A DNA stretch of 15,188 bases from NCBI GenBank assembly GCA_937951975.1, contig CALGAJ010000128.1:1-15188 (forward strand), given 5' to 3'. The notes under the pieces are model-generated. The model saw only the letters and a list, made by a program, of their open reading frames with translations, did not search any database and had not been told where the DNA came from. Shown piece by piece: positions 1-6,809 of the stretch (position 1 is its first letter; every line of letters starts with the position of its first letter). Made by a program: the position numbers and the translations under genes. This DNA comes from an uncultured Desulfotignum sp. (GTDB taxonomy: Bacteria; Desulfobacterota; Desulfobacteria; Desulfobacterales; Desulfobacteraceae).

Positions 1-171
1 ATACGATTGAAGATTTTGAAATCATAATCCATTCAGTTTTCGATAACAGACAAGACACAGACAAAAGACCATAAGCAATTATGGAATAGAGACTCTCCAG
101 CATGCCTTTGCGCTGAAGCGCTGGGACGAAAGGGGGCCTGGATGATATGGGTGTGATACCATCCGCTGCCA
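1..171. other. Left-edge AT-rich region without a supported gene
   Basis: The first ~95 bases are clearly richer in A+T than the rest of the window. Two small hairpins can be seen: a 6-bp stem at 69-74/79-84 closed by a GCAA tetraloop, and GCGC/GCGC at 110-113/118-121 with a TGAA loop. On the minus strand an ATG at 172-170 overlaps the TGA that ends the methyltransferase remnant (TGATG arrangement), and its frame stays open for about 57 codons to the window edge. The translation resembles nothing I recognise, so I do not call it a gene. It could be a real downstream gene that runs off the window, or a chance frame. Confidence 0.3.
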
Positions 172-179
172 TCACACCC
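149..179. repeat. Inverted repeat at the end of the methyltransferase remnant
   Basis: A perfect 9-bp inverted repeat (GGGTGTGAT at 149-157, ATCACACCC at 171-179) encloses a 13-base loop. On the minus strand it spans the stop codon of the remnant (174-172). There is no clear run of T after it on the minus strand, so it is a weak candidate for a terminator and may only be a local stem-loop. Confidence 0.35.
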
Positions 180-593
180 GGAACACCTTCATCACCTCAT
201 CGCCCAGGTGGTTGATGACCTTGACGGCGATGCGGCCGGACCCGGGCCGGTCAAAAGGCCGGGAGGTATCGCTGTTCAGGGTGGCCCAGGCATCGGCGTC
301 GATGTCGGCCTTCAGGGTGGTTTTCAGGGCTTTGTAGGGATCGCCGGCCCCCAGGAAATAGGCGTGCCGGACAAAAAACGCCTCTTCATTGTAATCCGTG
401 TCGATAAACCAGCAGGCAATGCCTTCGGGGCCGTCGGACCGGACTTCTCCCGTGCCGGGGTGACAAAAGAGGCCGGGCGCCGGGAATCGATAATTTTCCG
501 GGTGGGCTGACCCGTGTCATCCAGCTCCCAGTGCCGGTTCGGATAGTCATAGGGTGAATTGAGAATGGGCGCGTCAAAAAACGGATTCGACAT
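172..593 (-). pseudogene. Restriction-modification relic: Res N-terminus joined out of frame to methyltransferase C-terminus
   Basis: The ATG at 593-591 has a GGGAG-like ribosome site and begins MSNPFFDAPILNSPYDYP, followed by a RHWELD...GQPTRKIIDSRRPASFVTP segment. This resembles the N-terminus of type III-like restriction (DEAD-box helicase/nuclease) subunits. The similarity fades near 456, and that frame stops at 324. In another minus-strand frame, from about 495 to the TGA at 174-172, the sequence reads YRFPAPGLFCHPGTGEV...IACWFIDTDYNEE...FFVRHAYFLG and ends RIAVKVINHLGDEVMKVFRV. That resembles the C-terminus of adenine-specific DNA methyltransferases of the same systems (compare the 'KIAVK..D..G' tails of Mod proteins). 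Both catalytic domains (helicase, nuclease, AdoMet/DPPY) are absent, so neither activity can remain. The join lies somewhere in 440-495. Family names rest on recall of similar proteins, not on a search. Confidence 0.65.
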
Positions 594-689
594 GGAATCT
601 CCCGGAAAATAATAAGGTCTGGATCTTCCATAGGACAGGCAGGCGTACTTTGTCAAGTAAAGTTCGGGGCAAACACCCCAATTCCATGA

Positions 690-701
690 TTTTCCGGAAA
701 A
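690..701. promoter_or_regulatory. 12-bp perfect palindrome upstream of the permease
   Basis: TTTTCCGGAAAA is a perfect 12-bp palindrome in the spacer between the divergent restriction relic and the permease gene. Dimeric regulators often bind such sites, so it could be an operator. No promoter with good -35 and -10 boxes could be placed around it, and no matching regulator gene is nearby. Confidence 0.25.
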
Positions 702-737
702 AACTATGAAAACCGGTACGGCTGTAGTATGTTTGGG

Positions 738-766
738 TGCCTGAAAATCAATTGGGATTTCAGGCA
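738..766 (+). promoter_or_regulatory. Leader stem-loop upstream of the permease
   Basis: TGCCTGAAAATC (738-749) pairs with GATTTCAGGCA (756-766), giving an 11-bp stem with one bulged A around an AATTGG loop. It ends about 58 bases before the proposed start at 825. It has no following T tract, so it is not an intrinsic terminator. NCS2 permeases of other bacteria are often controlled by purine or xanthine riboswitches, but I do not see the conserved core of the purine class here. It may be an mRNA leader structure of unknown role. Confidence 0.3.
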
Positions 767-810
767 TGAGGGTGATGGATGACACAAAGGAAAGGTTGTG
801 TTGAAATCAA

Positions 811-816
811 GGGAGG
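811..816 (+). promoter_or_regulatory. Ribosome binding site that sets the permease start
   Basis: GGGAGG lies 8 bases before the TTG at 825. This makes TTG 825 a better start than the in-frame GTG at 798, which has only AAGGAAAGG very close to it. The protein then begins MDRIKQGLNTIF, which matches the usual short N-terminus of the family. Confidence 0.65.
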
Positions 817-824
817 ACGTTGCG

Positions 825-1929
825 TTGGACAGGATCAAACAGGGGCTGAACACAATTTTCAAGATTGAGGAACGTGGGTCGACCATCTCCACTGAACTGC
901 TGGGGGGACTGACCATTTTTCTGGCCATGCTGTATGCGCTGCCGGTCAATGCCGGGATTTTAAGTGACGGCACCGGTCTTTCATTCGGGGCCGTGTTCGC
1001 TGCCACGGCCATTGCGGGGGGTGTGGCATCCATATTGATGGGCGTGGTGGCCAATTATCCCATCGGGCTGACCGCCGGCATGGGAATCAATGCGTTTTTC
1101 ACCTATACCGTGGTGCTGACCCTGGGGTTCACCGCATATGAAGCACTGGCATCGGTTTTGTTGTCAGGGGTGCTGTTTCTGATTATTTCGTTGACAGGAT
1201 TGAGAAAACGGGTGATCAATGCGATCCCCAAAGATCTGAAACTGGCCATCGGGGCGGGCATCGGTTTCTTCATTGCGTTTCTGGGGTTGCAGAATGCCGG
1301 CATTATCGTGGGTGATGCCGTCATTGACCAGCGGGAATGCCGGAACTATTTCTGATATGGGCGCTGTTTTCGGCAAGGCCGTCACAGCCATTCCGGATCT
1401 GTTGTCCGATCCCATGGCGTATGCCGTGATTTTCACCTTTTTGTTCATTGATTTTTTTGACACATCAGGCACCCTTGTGGCGGTGGGGCACGATGCAGAT
1501 CTGTTTGATGAAAACGGCGAGTTAAAGGATGCGGACAAGGCATTACTGGCGGATGCGACCGGAACAGTGGTCGGTGCGGTGTTCGGGACATCCACCGTGA
1601 CCGCGTATATCGAAAGCACCACCGGGATCAGGCAGGGGGCGCGCACGGGCCTGGCCGCGACAGTGGTGGGCATATTGTTTCTGCTGTCTTTGCTGATTTA
1701 CCCGGTCTTTGGCTTTGTCGGGCAGGTTGCCGGCAACGGGTTGACCCCGATGACCTCGCTGGCGCTGGTATATGTCGGTGCATTGATGGTTGGATCGTTA
1801 AAGGAGATCGACTGGGAAGATTCCGTGGTGGTGGCCGGCAGAAAAAAGCAATTGAACCCGGTGATTTATACTTTGACGGGGTTGTTCATTTTCAATTACA
1901 TTGTGCAATATGTGATCATTTATCAATGA
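825..1929 (+). pseudogene. NCS2 family xanthine/uracil/guanine permease (AzgA/PbuG-like), frameshifted and internally deleted
   Basis: Members import purine bases across the inner membrane. The first frame (825-1355) carries the typical N-terminal half: FKIEERGSTISTELLGGLTIFLAM, the ANYPIGLTAGMGINAFF segment, and AIGAGIGFFIAFLGLQNAGIIVGD. It then stops at 1353-1355. The second half continues in another frame up to 1929, with FGKA...IPDLL, FTFLFIDFFDTSGTLVAVG, ADATGTVVGAVFGTSTVTAYIES and TGIRQGARTGLAA, all typical of the family. Two blocks seem missing against PbuG-type proteins: about 60 residues after the NAGIIVGD segment (near 1316-1365), and about 35 residues (roughly two helices) between EIDWED and RKKQLNPVIYTLTG near 1815-1850. 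Total coding is about 368 codons against about 430 or more expected. A lone frameshift could be a sequencing error, but the missing helices argue for real decay. Confidence 0.8.
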
Positions 1930-1931
1930 TG

Positions 1932-1949
1932 CCCGGTCTTGTGACCGGG
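1932..1949 (+). terminator. Stem-loop after the permease remnant
   Basis: CCCGGTC and GACCGGG form a perfect 7-bp stem with a TTGT loop, three bases after the permease stop codon. There is no T run after it, so it would be at best a weak terminator. The same string, minus one base, recurs at 2060-2077 inside the next gene. Confidence 0.35.
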
Positions 1950-1993
1950 GTATAGAACCGTTTGCCTGTTATGGGCATGGAAAGAGATCCTGC

Positions 1994-4648
1994 ATGAAAC
2001 AAAAGTTTACCTGTGAAGAACTGGAAAGACAGGTTCAGGACCTGGAAAAAAAACTGCACGATGCCCGGTCTTTGACCGAAGAAATCATGACGTACATGAC
2101 CGAAGGCCTGGTTTTGACAGACACCCGGGATAGGGTCATATTCATCAATCAGCGGCTGTCGGAAATGCTGGGGTATCCCCCCGGACAGATCATTGGAAAG
2201 AGCTGGCTGGATATGGTTGCGCCTGAACAGCTGGTTATAGCAAAGAATGCGGAAGCCAGGCGTGCGGCAGGGCATACCGACCGGTATGAAATTATTCTGC
2301 GGCGCAAAAATGGTCAAAGATTTCCGGTGAGGATCGGGGCCGGTCCCCGGTTTGACAGACAAAGCGGTGCGTTTGTCGGGACCATGGGGGTGGTGACCGA
2401 CATCTCCGAGCGCCGGCAGGCTGAAGATGAACTCCGGAAGTATGAATGGCTTGTCGAGAAGACCCTCCCCCTGGCGGATGCGGATGGTCCGGCATTTGAT
2501 GCGGTGTATGGCGATGTCACGAAACTGAACACCTGCCGCCTGATCCTCGAGACAGTCGGAAAGGCGCATATGGCAGAGATGGCAGCGGATGTCATGGCCC
2601 TGCTCAATACCTCCCTGGTGGTTTATGAAGCCAACGGAGACTATGCATACGGGGTTTTCAAGTCTTCCTGGTGTCAGTTCATGGATACAGCGTCCTTTTA
2701 TTTATGCGGCACAGACGATGTCGGAAAAGCGCTTTCCTGCGGCAAATGGCTGTGCCATGACAACTGCTGGAATGATTCGGCCAAAACGGCCATGGCTTCC
2801 GGAAAATCCACAGACATTGAATGTGTCGGCGGGATCCGGCTGTATGCCGTGCCCATTTTTTCCGGGGCTGATGTCATTGGCGTCGTCAGTATCGGGTATG
2901 GGAATCCCCCTCAGGACACTGATACCCTGGCCCGATTGTCTGAAAAATATCATGTTGATTTGGATTATCTGCGAGCCAAAGCAGAGGCATATAAGCCCAG
3001 ACCGGAGTTTATCATCGAGCTGGGAAAAAAAAGGTGTCAGTATATGGCCCGGATGATCGGTGAGATCATCGAGCGCAGACAGGCGGAAGAATCGAGACAA
3101 AAGTATCAGAACGACCTTGAAAAACGCAACCATTTCATCCAGACGATTCTGGACAATCTGCCCATCGGGCTGGCAGTTAATATGATTGATGACGGACAGG
3201 CCATATACTTCAACAAAAAGCTTGAGCAGATATACGGCTGGCCCGGGGAGCTGATCAAAGACATTGAAAAGTTTTTTCACAAGGTATATCCGGACCCGGC
3301 GTACCGGAAAAAAATCATGACCCGGGTTCTGGCGGACATTGCATCCGGCGATCCGGAGAAAATGGTCTGGGACGGAGTCGAAATCACCCGGCAGGATGGT
3401 GAGAAACGGGTGATCTCCGCCAAAAACATTCCTTTGCAGGAACAGAACCTCATGATTTCCACGGTTCAGGATGTCACGGAAAACACACGGCTTCAAAACC
3501 AGCTGCTCCAGGCCCGGAAAATGGAATCCGTGGGCCGGCTGGCCGGAGGCATTGCCCATGATTTCAATAACATGCTGGGGGTGATCCTGGGGCATGCGGA
3601 GTTCACCCTGGAGAAGATCGGGGAAAATCACGGTCTGTCGGCCGGCCTGAAAGAGATTCAGATTGCAGCTCAGCGTTCGGCGGACCTCACAAAGCAGCTG
3701 CTGACGTTTGCCAGAAAACAGATCATTTCCCCCCGGCCCCTGAATCTGAACGATACCGTGGAAATCATGCTGAACATGCTGCGCCGTCTCATCGGGGAAG
3801 ACATCGATCTGGTATGGAAACCGGCCGCCCATACCTGGCCGGTGAAAATGGACCCGATCCAGATCGACCAGATCCTGGTAAATCTGTGTATCAATGCCCG
3901 GGACGCCATTGCCGACATCGGCAGGATTGCCATAGCAACCGGAAAGAAAACATTTGACGAGGCGTATTGCCGGAGAAACGCCGGGTTCATTCCCGGGGAT
4001 TATGCACTGCTGTCAGTGAGCGACAACGGCTGCGGCATGGATAAAGAAACCCTGAAAAACCTGTTCGAACCGTTTTTCACCACCAAGGAGGTGGGGCAGG
4101 GTACCGGCCTGGGCCTGGCCACCGTCTATGGTATCGTGAAACAGAACAATGGGTTCATCAACGTATACAGCGAGCCCGGCCGGGGATCCACTTTCAATAT
4201 CTACCTGCCCCGGCTTGCAATAGCAGAGGAACATTCCAGCGATATTCCCACTGCAAAAACCGCCTCCGGCGGCACGGAAACCATCCTGGTGGTGGAGGAT
4301 GAATCCGCTGTTCTCAAAATGACCCGCATGATGCTGGAACAGAAAGGATATTCGGTATTGTCCGCCGCCACCCCGGCCGAAGCTCTGGAAAAGGTGAAAA
4401 CCCATTCCGGCGCCATCGATCTGCTGTTGAGTGATGTGGTCCTGCCGGGGATGAGCGGCCGGGACCTGGCCGGACAGATCGCCGGTCTCAATCCCGGCAT
4501 CCGGGTGCTGTTCATGTCCGGGTATACCGCGGATGTCATCGCCCATCAGGGGGTGCTGGACGGCGGGGTGGCATTTATCCAGAAACCGCTTTCCCTGTCG
4601 GATCTGGCGGAGCAAGTGCGGGCGGCTCTGGACAGGACATCCGAATGA
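1994..4648 (+). CDS. Hybrid sensor histidine kinase: PAS, PocR-like, PAS, HisKA, HATPase, receiver
   Basis: 884 residues, with no membrane segment seen, so probably cytoplasmic. After a short coiled-coil start ([15 protein letters not shown]) comes a PAS domain (~25-140). A cysteine-rich PocR-type ligand-binding domain follows (~190-355, with [39 protein letters not shown]), then a second PAS domain (~385-500). The HisKA domain has the phospho-acceptor H522 in [12 protein letters not shown]. The HATPase has N634 (N box), D677 in DNGCGMD and GTGLGL at 703-708. The C-terminal receiver (~755-880) has acceptor D814 and K864. All key residues are present, so it should be active. It would autophosphorylate and pass the phosphate to its own receiver. 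The output partner is not in the window. The signal is unknown; the Cys-rich middle domain suggests a small ligand or a redox or metal cue. A GGAAAGAGA stretch just upstream of ATG 1994 can serve as ribosome site. Confidence 0.92.
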   Translation: MKQKFTCEELERQVQDLEKKLHDARSLTEEIMTYMTEGLVLTDTRDRVIFINQRLSEMLGYPPGQIIGKSWLDMVAPEQLVIAKNAEARRAAGHTDRYEIILRRKNGQRFPVRIGAGPRFDRQSGAFVGTMGVVTDISERRQAEDELRKYEWLVEKTLPLADADGPAFDAVYGDVTKLNTCRLILETVGKAHMAEMAADVMALLNTSLVVYEANGDYAYGVFKSSWCQFMDTASFYLCGTDDVGKALSCGKWLCHDNCWNDSAKTAMASGKSTDIECVGGIRLYAVPIFSGADVIGVVSIGYGNPPQDTDTLARLSEKYHVDLDYLRAKAEAYKPRPEFIIELGKKRCQYMARMIGEIIERRQAEESRQKYQNDLEKRNHFIQTILDNLPIGLAVNMIDDGQAIYFNKKLEQIYGWPGELIKDIEKFFHKVYPDPAYRKKIMTRVLADIASGDPEKMVWDGVEITRQDGEKRVISAKNIPLQEQNLMISTVQDVTENTRLQNQLLQARKMESVGRLAGGIAHDFNNMLGVILGHAEFTLEKIGENHGLSAGLKEIQIAAQRSADLTKQLLTFARKQIISPRPLNLNDTVEIMLNMLRRLIGEDIDLVWKPAAHTWPVKMDPIQIDQILVNLCINARDAIADIGRIAIATGKKTFDEAYCRRNAGFIPGDYALLSVSDNGCGMDKETLKNLFEPFFTTKEVGQGTGLGLATVYGIVKQNNGFINVYSEPGRGSTFNIYLPRLAIAEEHSSDIPTAKTASGGTETILVVEDESAVLKMTRMMLEQKGYSVLSAATPAEALEKVKTHSGAIDLLLSDVVLPGMSGRDLAGQIAGLNPGIRVLFMSGYTADVIAHQGVLDGGVAFIQKPLSLSDLAEQVRAALDRTSE

Positions 4649-4724
4649 ATTGAATGAATGAAAATATCATCAGGTGAACAGATCTGACAAAATAATTAGG
4701 ATGAAAAATAAAATACAGGATGTT

Positions 4725-4729
4725 AAGGA
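4725..4729 (+). promoter_or_regulatory. Ribosome binding site deciding the start of the second kinase
   Basis: AAGGA sits two bases before ATG 4732, which is tight but usable. ATG 4720, in the same frame, adds four residues (MLRT) and has no clear site of its own. The family N-terminus MKPTYEELEKQVQ begins at 4732. Confidence 0.4.
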
Positions 4730-4731
4730 CA

Positions 4732-5913
4732 ATGAAACCCACTTATGAAGAACTGGAAAAACAGGTTCAGGCTCTGGCGGATGAATCGGCCCGCAGGCGA
4801 GTCCTGATGGATTATTCCAGAGACGGAATTGTCATCCTTGACCAGACAGGGCAGGTGGTGGAGTCCAACCGGCGATTCGCCGACATGCTCGGATATCCCC
4901 TTGAAACGATGACCCGGCTCAAAGTGTTTGACTGGGAAGTCCACCACCCGCCTGAACTCATTATCGAAATGCTGAACCGTGTCGATGAAGAGGGGGACCA
5001 CTTTGAAACCAGGCACCGGCGAAAAGACGGCAGTGTCTATGACGTTGAAATCTGTACCAATGCGGCCTGGTTTGACGAGCAGAAGCTGATTTTCTGTGTG
5101 TGCCGGGATATTACCGACCGCAAACAGCAGGAAGCAGAAAGGCAAAAACTCCAGACCCGGCTTTACCAGACCCGGAAGATGGAGTCGGTGGGCCGGCTTG
5201 CCGGCGGTGTGGCCCATGACTTCAACAACATGCTGGGGGTGATCCTGGGCAATACAGAGCTGGCATTGTTGCAGATGGATGAAAAGAACGACCTGTTTTC
5301 CAATCTGAATGAGATTCAAAAAGCAGCAAAGCGCTCGGCTGATCTTGTCAAACACTTGCTGGCCTTTGCCAGAAAACAACCCATTTCCCCTAAGCATCTG
5401 GATTTGAACGATACTGTGGAGGGCCTGCTGAATGTGATGCGCCGTCTCATCGGAGAGGACATCGATCTGGTGTGGAAACCGTCAGCCAGGCTGTGGCCCG
5501 TGAAAATGGACCCGGCACAGATCCATCAGATTCTTGTCACTTTGTGCATCAATGCCCGGGATGCCGTTTCAGGGGAAGGCCGGGTGACCATTGAAACCGG
5601 TAAAAAAACCTTTGGCGAAGATGAAACCCTGACGCATCCGGGGTTCAAGCCCGGTGATTTTGTCTGCCTGGCGGTCGAAGACAATGGCTGCGGCATGGAC
5701 AAAGAAACTGTGACCCGTCTGTTCGAACCGTTCTTTACCACCAAAGGAGTCGGAAAAGGCACCGGTCTGGGCTTGGCCACCGTTTACGGGATTGTCAGGC
5801 AGAACAGCGGTTTCATCGATGTCGGCAGCGTGCCCGGCCAGGGGTCTGTATTCCGGATCTATCTGCCCCGGGCCGAAGAAATAACTGATAAGCAAAAGGA
5901 AGATCCAGTTTAA
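4732..5913 (+). CDS. PAS sensor histidine kinase without receiver
   Basis: 393 residues from ATG 4732 (397 if ATG 4720 is used). Order: short coiled coil, one PAS domain (~20-130, RDGIVILDQTGQVVESNRRFADMLG), HisKA with H162 in [12 protein letters not shown], then HATPase with N274, D317 in DNGCGMD and GTGLGL at 343-348. There is no membrane segment and no receiver. The catalytic core is very like that of the preceding kinase (shared [39 protein letters not shown]), pointing to a tandem duplication in which this copy lost or never had the PocR, second PAS and receiver domains. The stop TAA is immediately followed by the ATG of the methyltransferase gene, so the kinase is probably cotranscribed with the metabolic genes. 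Its response regulator is not visible; it may use the receiver of the first kinase. Confidence 0.9.
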   Translation: MKPTYEELEKQVQALADESARRRVLMDYSRDGIVILDQTGQVVESNRRFADMLGYPLETMTRLKVFDWEVHHPPELIIEMLNRVDEEGDHFETRHRRKDGSVYDVEICTNAAWFDEQKLIFCVCRDITDRKQQEAERQKLQTRLYQTRKMESVGRLAGGVAHDFNNMLGVILGNTELALLQMDEKNDLFSNLNEIQKAAKRSADLVKHLLAFARKQPISPKHLDLNDTVEGLLNVMRRLIGEDIDLVWKPSARLWPVKMDPAQIHQILVTLCINARDAVSGEGRVTIETGKKTFGEDETLTHPGFKPGDFVCLAVEDNGCGMDKETVTRLFEPFFTTKGVGKGTGLGLATVYGIVRQNSGFIDVGSVPGQGSVFRIYLPRAEEITDKQKEDPV

Positions 5914-6786
5914 ATGGATATCATTGAAAAGATCAACAGACACGGCCTGCTCATGGACGGCGCCATGGGATCGATGCTGATCCGCCAGGGGCTGGCCGGC
6001 AATGAAGCTGCGGAATCCTGGAATATCAAACACCCGGAGATCATAAAGCAGGTTCACGCGGACTATTTTGACGCCGGGGCCGATGTGGTCACGGCCAACA
6101 CCTATGGGGCATCGCAGCCCAAGCTGAAAAAAATGGGGGTGGACAAGGCGTTTGACCGCATCAACCGGGAGGGCGTTCGTCTGGCAAGATCGGTGTGCGG
6201 GCCGGGACAGTATGTGGCTGCGGACATGGGGGCCATGGGAGAGATGCTGGCCCCGGCCGGGCCGGTATCTTTTGAAGCGATGAAAGATGCGTTTGCGGCC
6301 CAGGCACAGATTCTAAATGACGAAGGCGTGGATCTGTTCCTGGTGGAAACCGTGTTTGATCTCAATGCCGGGCTGTGTGCGGTCCAGGCCATTCAGTCGG
6401 TGTCGGACAAACCCGTGTTCTGCACCCTGACTTTCAAGGAAACGCCCAGAGGCTTTTTCACCATTTTCGGAAACGCACCGGAGCAGAGCATGAAAACCCT
6501 GGCGGATCAGGGTGTGGCCGCAGTGGGGGCCAACTGTTCCCTGGGCAGCACGGATATGGTGCGGCTGGCGGCACAGATCCGGAAGAGTGTGGATATCCCG
6601 GTGATCATCCAGCCCAATGCCGGGATGCCCCGGGCCATGGACGGTAACCAGGTGAGTTATCCGGAGACCGATGCCCAGTTTGTGGACAACATGATAAAAA
6701 TCCGGGACCTTGGCGTTGACATCATCGGCGGGTGCTGCGGCACCACCCCGGAGACCATCCGGAAACTGCGGCTGGCAACCCAATAA
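5914..6786 (+). CDS. Homocysteine S-methyltransferase domain protein (MetH N-terminal type)
   Basis: 290 residues, one complete homocysteine methyltransferase barrel. Typical signatures are LLMDGAMGSMLIRQG, VTANTYGAS, and the zinc ligands C208 (GANCS) with C274 and C275 (GGCCGTTPE). The family moves a methyl group to homocysteine to form methionine; zinc activates the thiol. The length fits the isolated first domain of MetH. The folate, cobalamin and reactivation domains are not fused and not seen next door, so the methyl donor is unknown: a separate corrinoid protein, S-methylmethionine, or another methylated compound. The gene starts directly after the kinase stop (TAAATG), with AGGA at 5897-5900 as a distant ribosome site, and lies 23 bases before the glutamate-synthase-like gene. 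The context suggests a role in C1 or methyl metabolism tied to the following redox genes. Substrate assignment is inference. Confidence 0.88.
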   Translation: MDIIEKINRHGLLMDGAMGSMLIRQGLAGNEAAESWNIKHPEIIKQVHADYFDAGADVVTANTYGASQPKLKKMGVDKAFDRINREGVRLARSVCGPGQYVAADMGAMGEMLAPAGPVSFEAMKDAFAAQAQILNDEGVDLFLVETVFDLNAGLCAVQAIQSVSDKPVFCTLTFKETPRGFFTIFGNAPEQSMKTLADQGVAAVGANCSLGSTDMVRLAAQIRKSVDIPVIIQPNAGMPRAMDGNQVSYPETDAQFVDNMIKIRDLGVDIIGGCCGTTPETIRKLRLATQ

Positions 6787-6809
6787 CCATTTAAAAGCTG
6801 GATGATACC

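Noticed and set aside
1..172. Minus-strand open frame coupled by TGATG to the methyltransferase remnant, open to the window edge
   Set aside because: Only about 57 codons are visible, there is no family resemblance, and part of it lies in AT-rich DNA with hairpins. Kept only as a remark in the region entry.
208..510. 100-residue plus-strand open frame, rich in Gly and Pro
   Set aside because: It lies antisense to the methyltransferase remnant, whose minus-strand reading is clearly protein-like; the plus-strand reading is low complexity.
738..766. Known purine riboswitch upstream of the permease
   Set aside because: The three-helix junction and its conserved core bases were not found; only a single bulged stem-loop is visible.
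798..803. GTG 798 or TTG 801 as the permease start
   Set aside because: TTG 825 has a full GGGAGG site at 8-base spacing and gives the family-typical N-terminus.
2702..3832. 376-residue minus-strand open frame
   Set aside because: It is antisense to the hybrid kinase, whose domains are unmistakable; long antisense frames are common in DNA of this composition.
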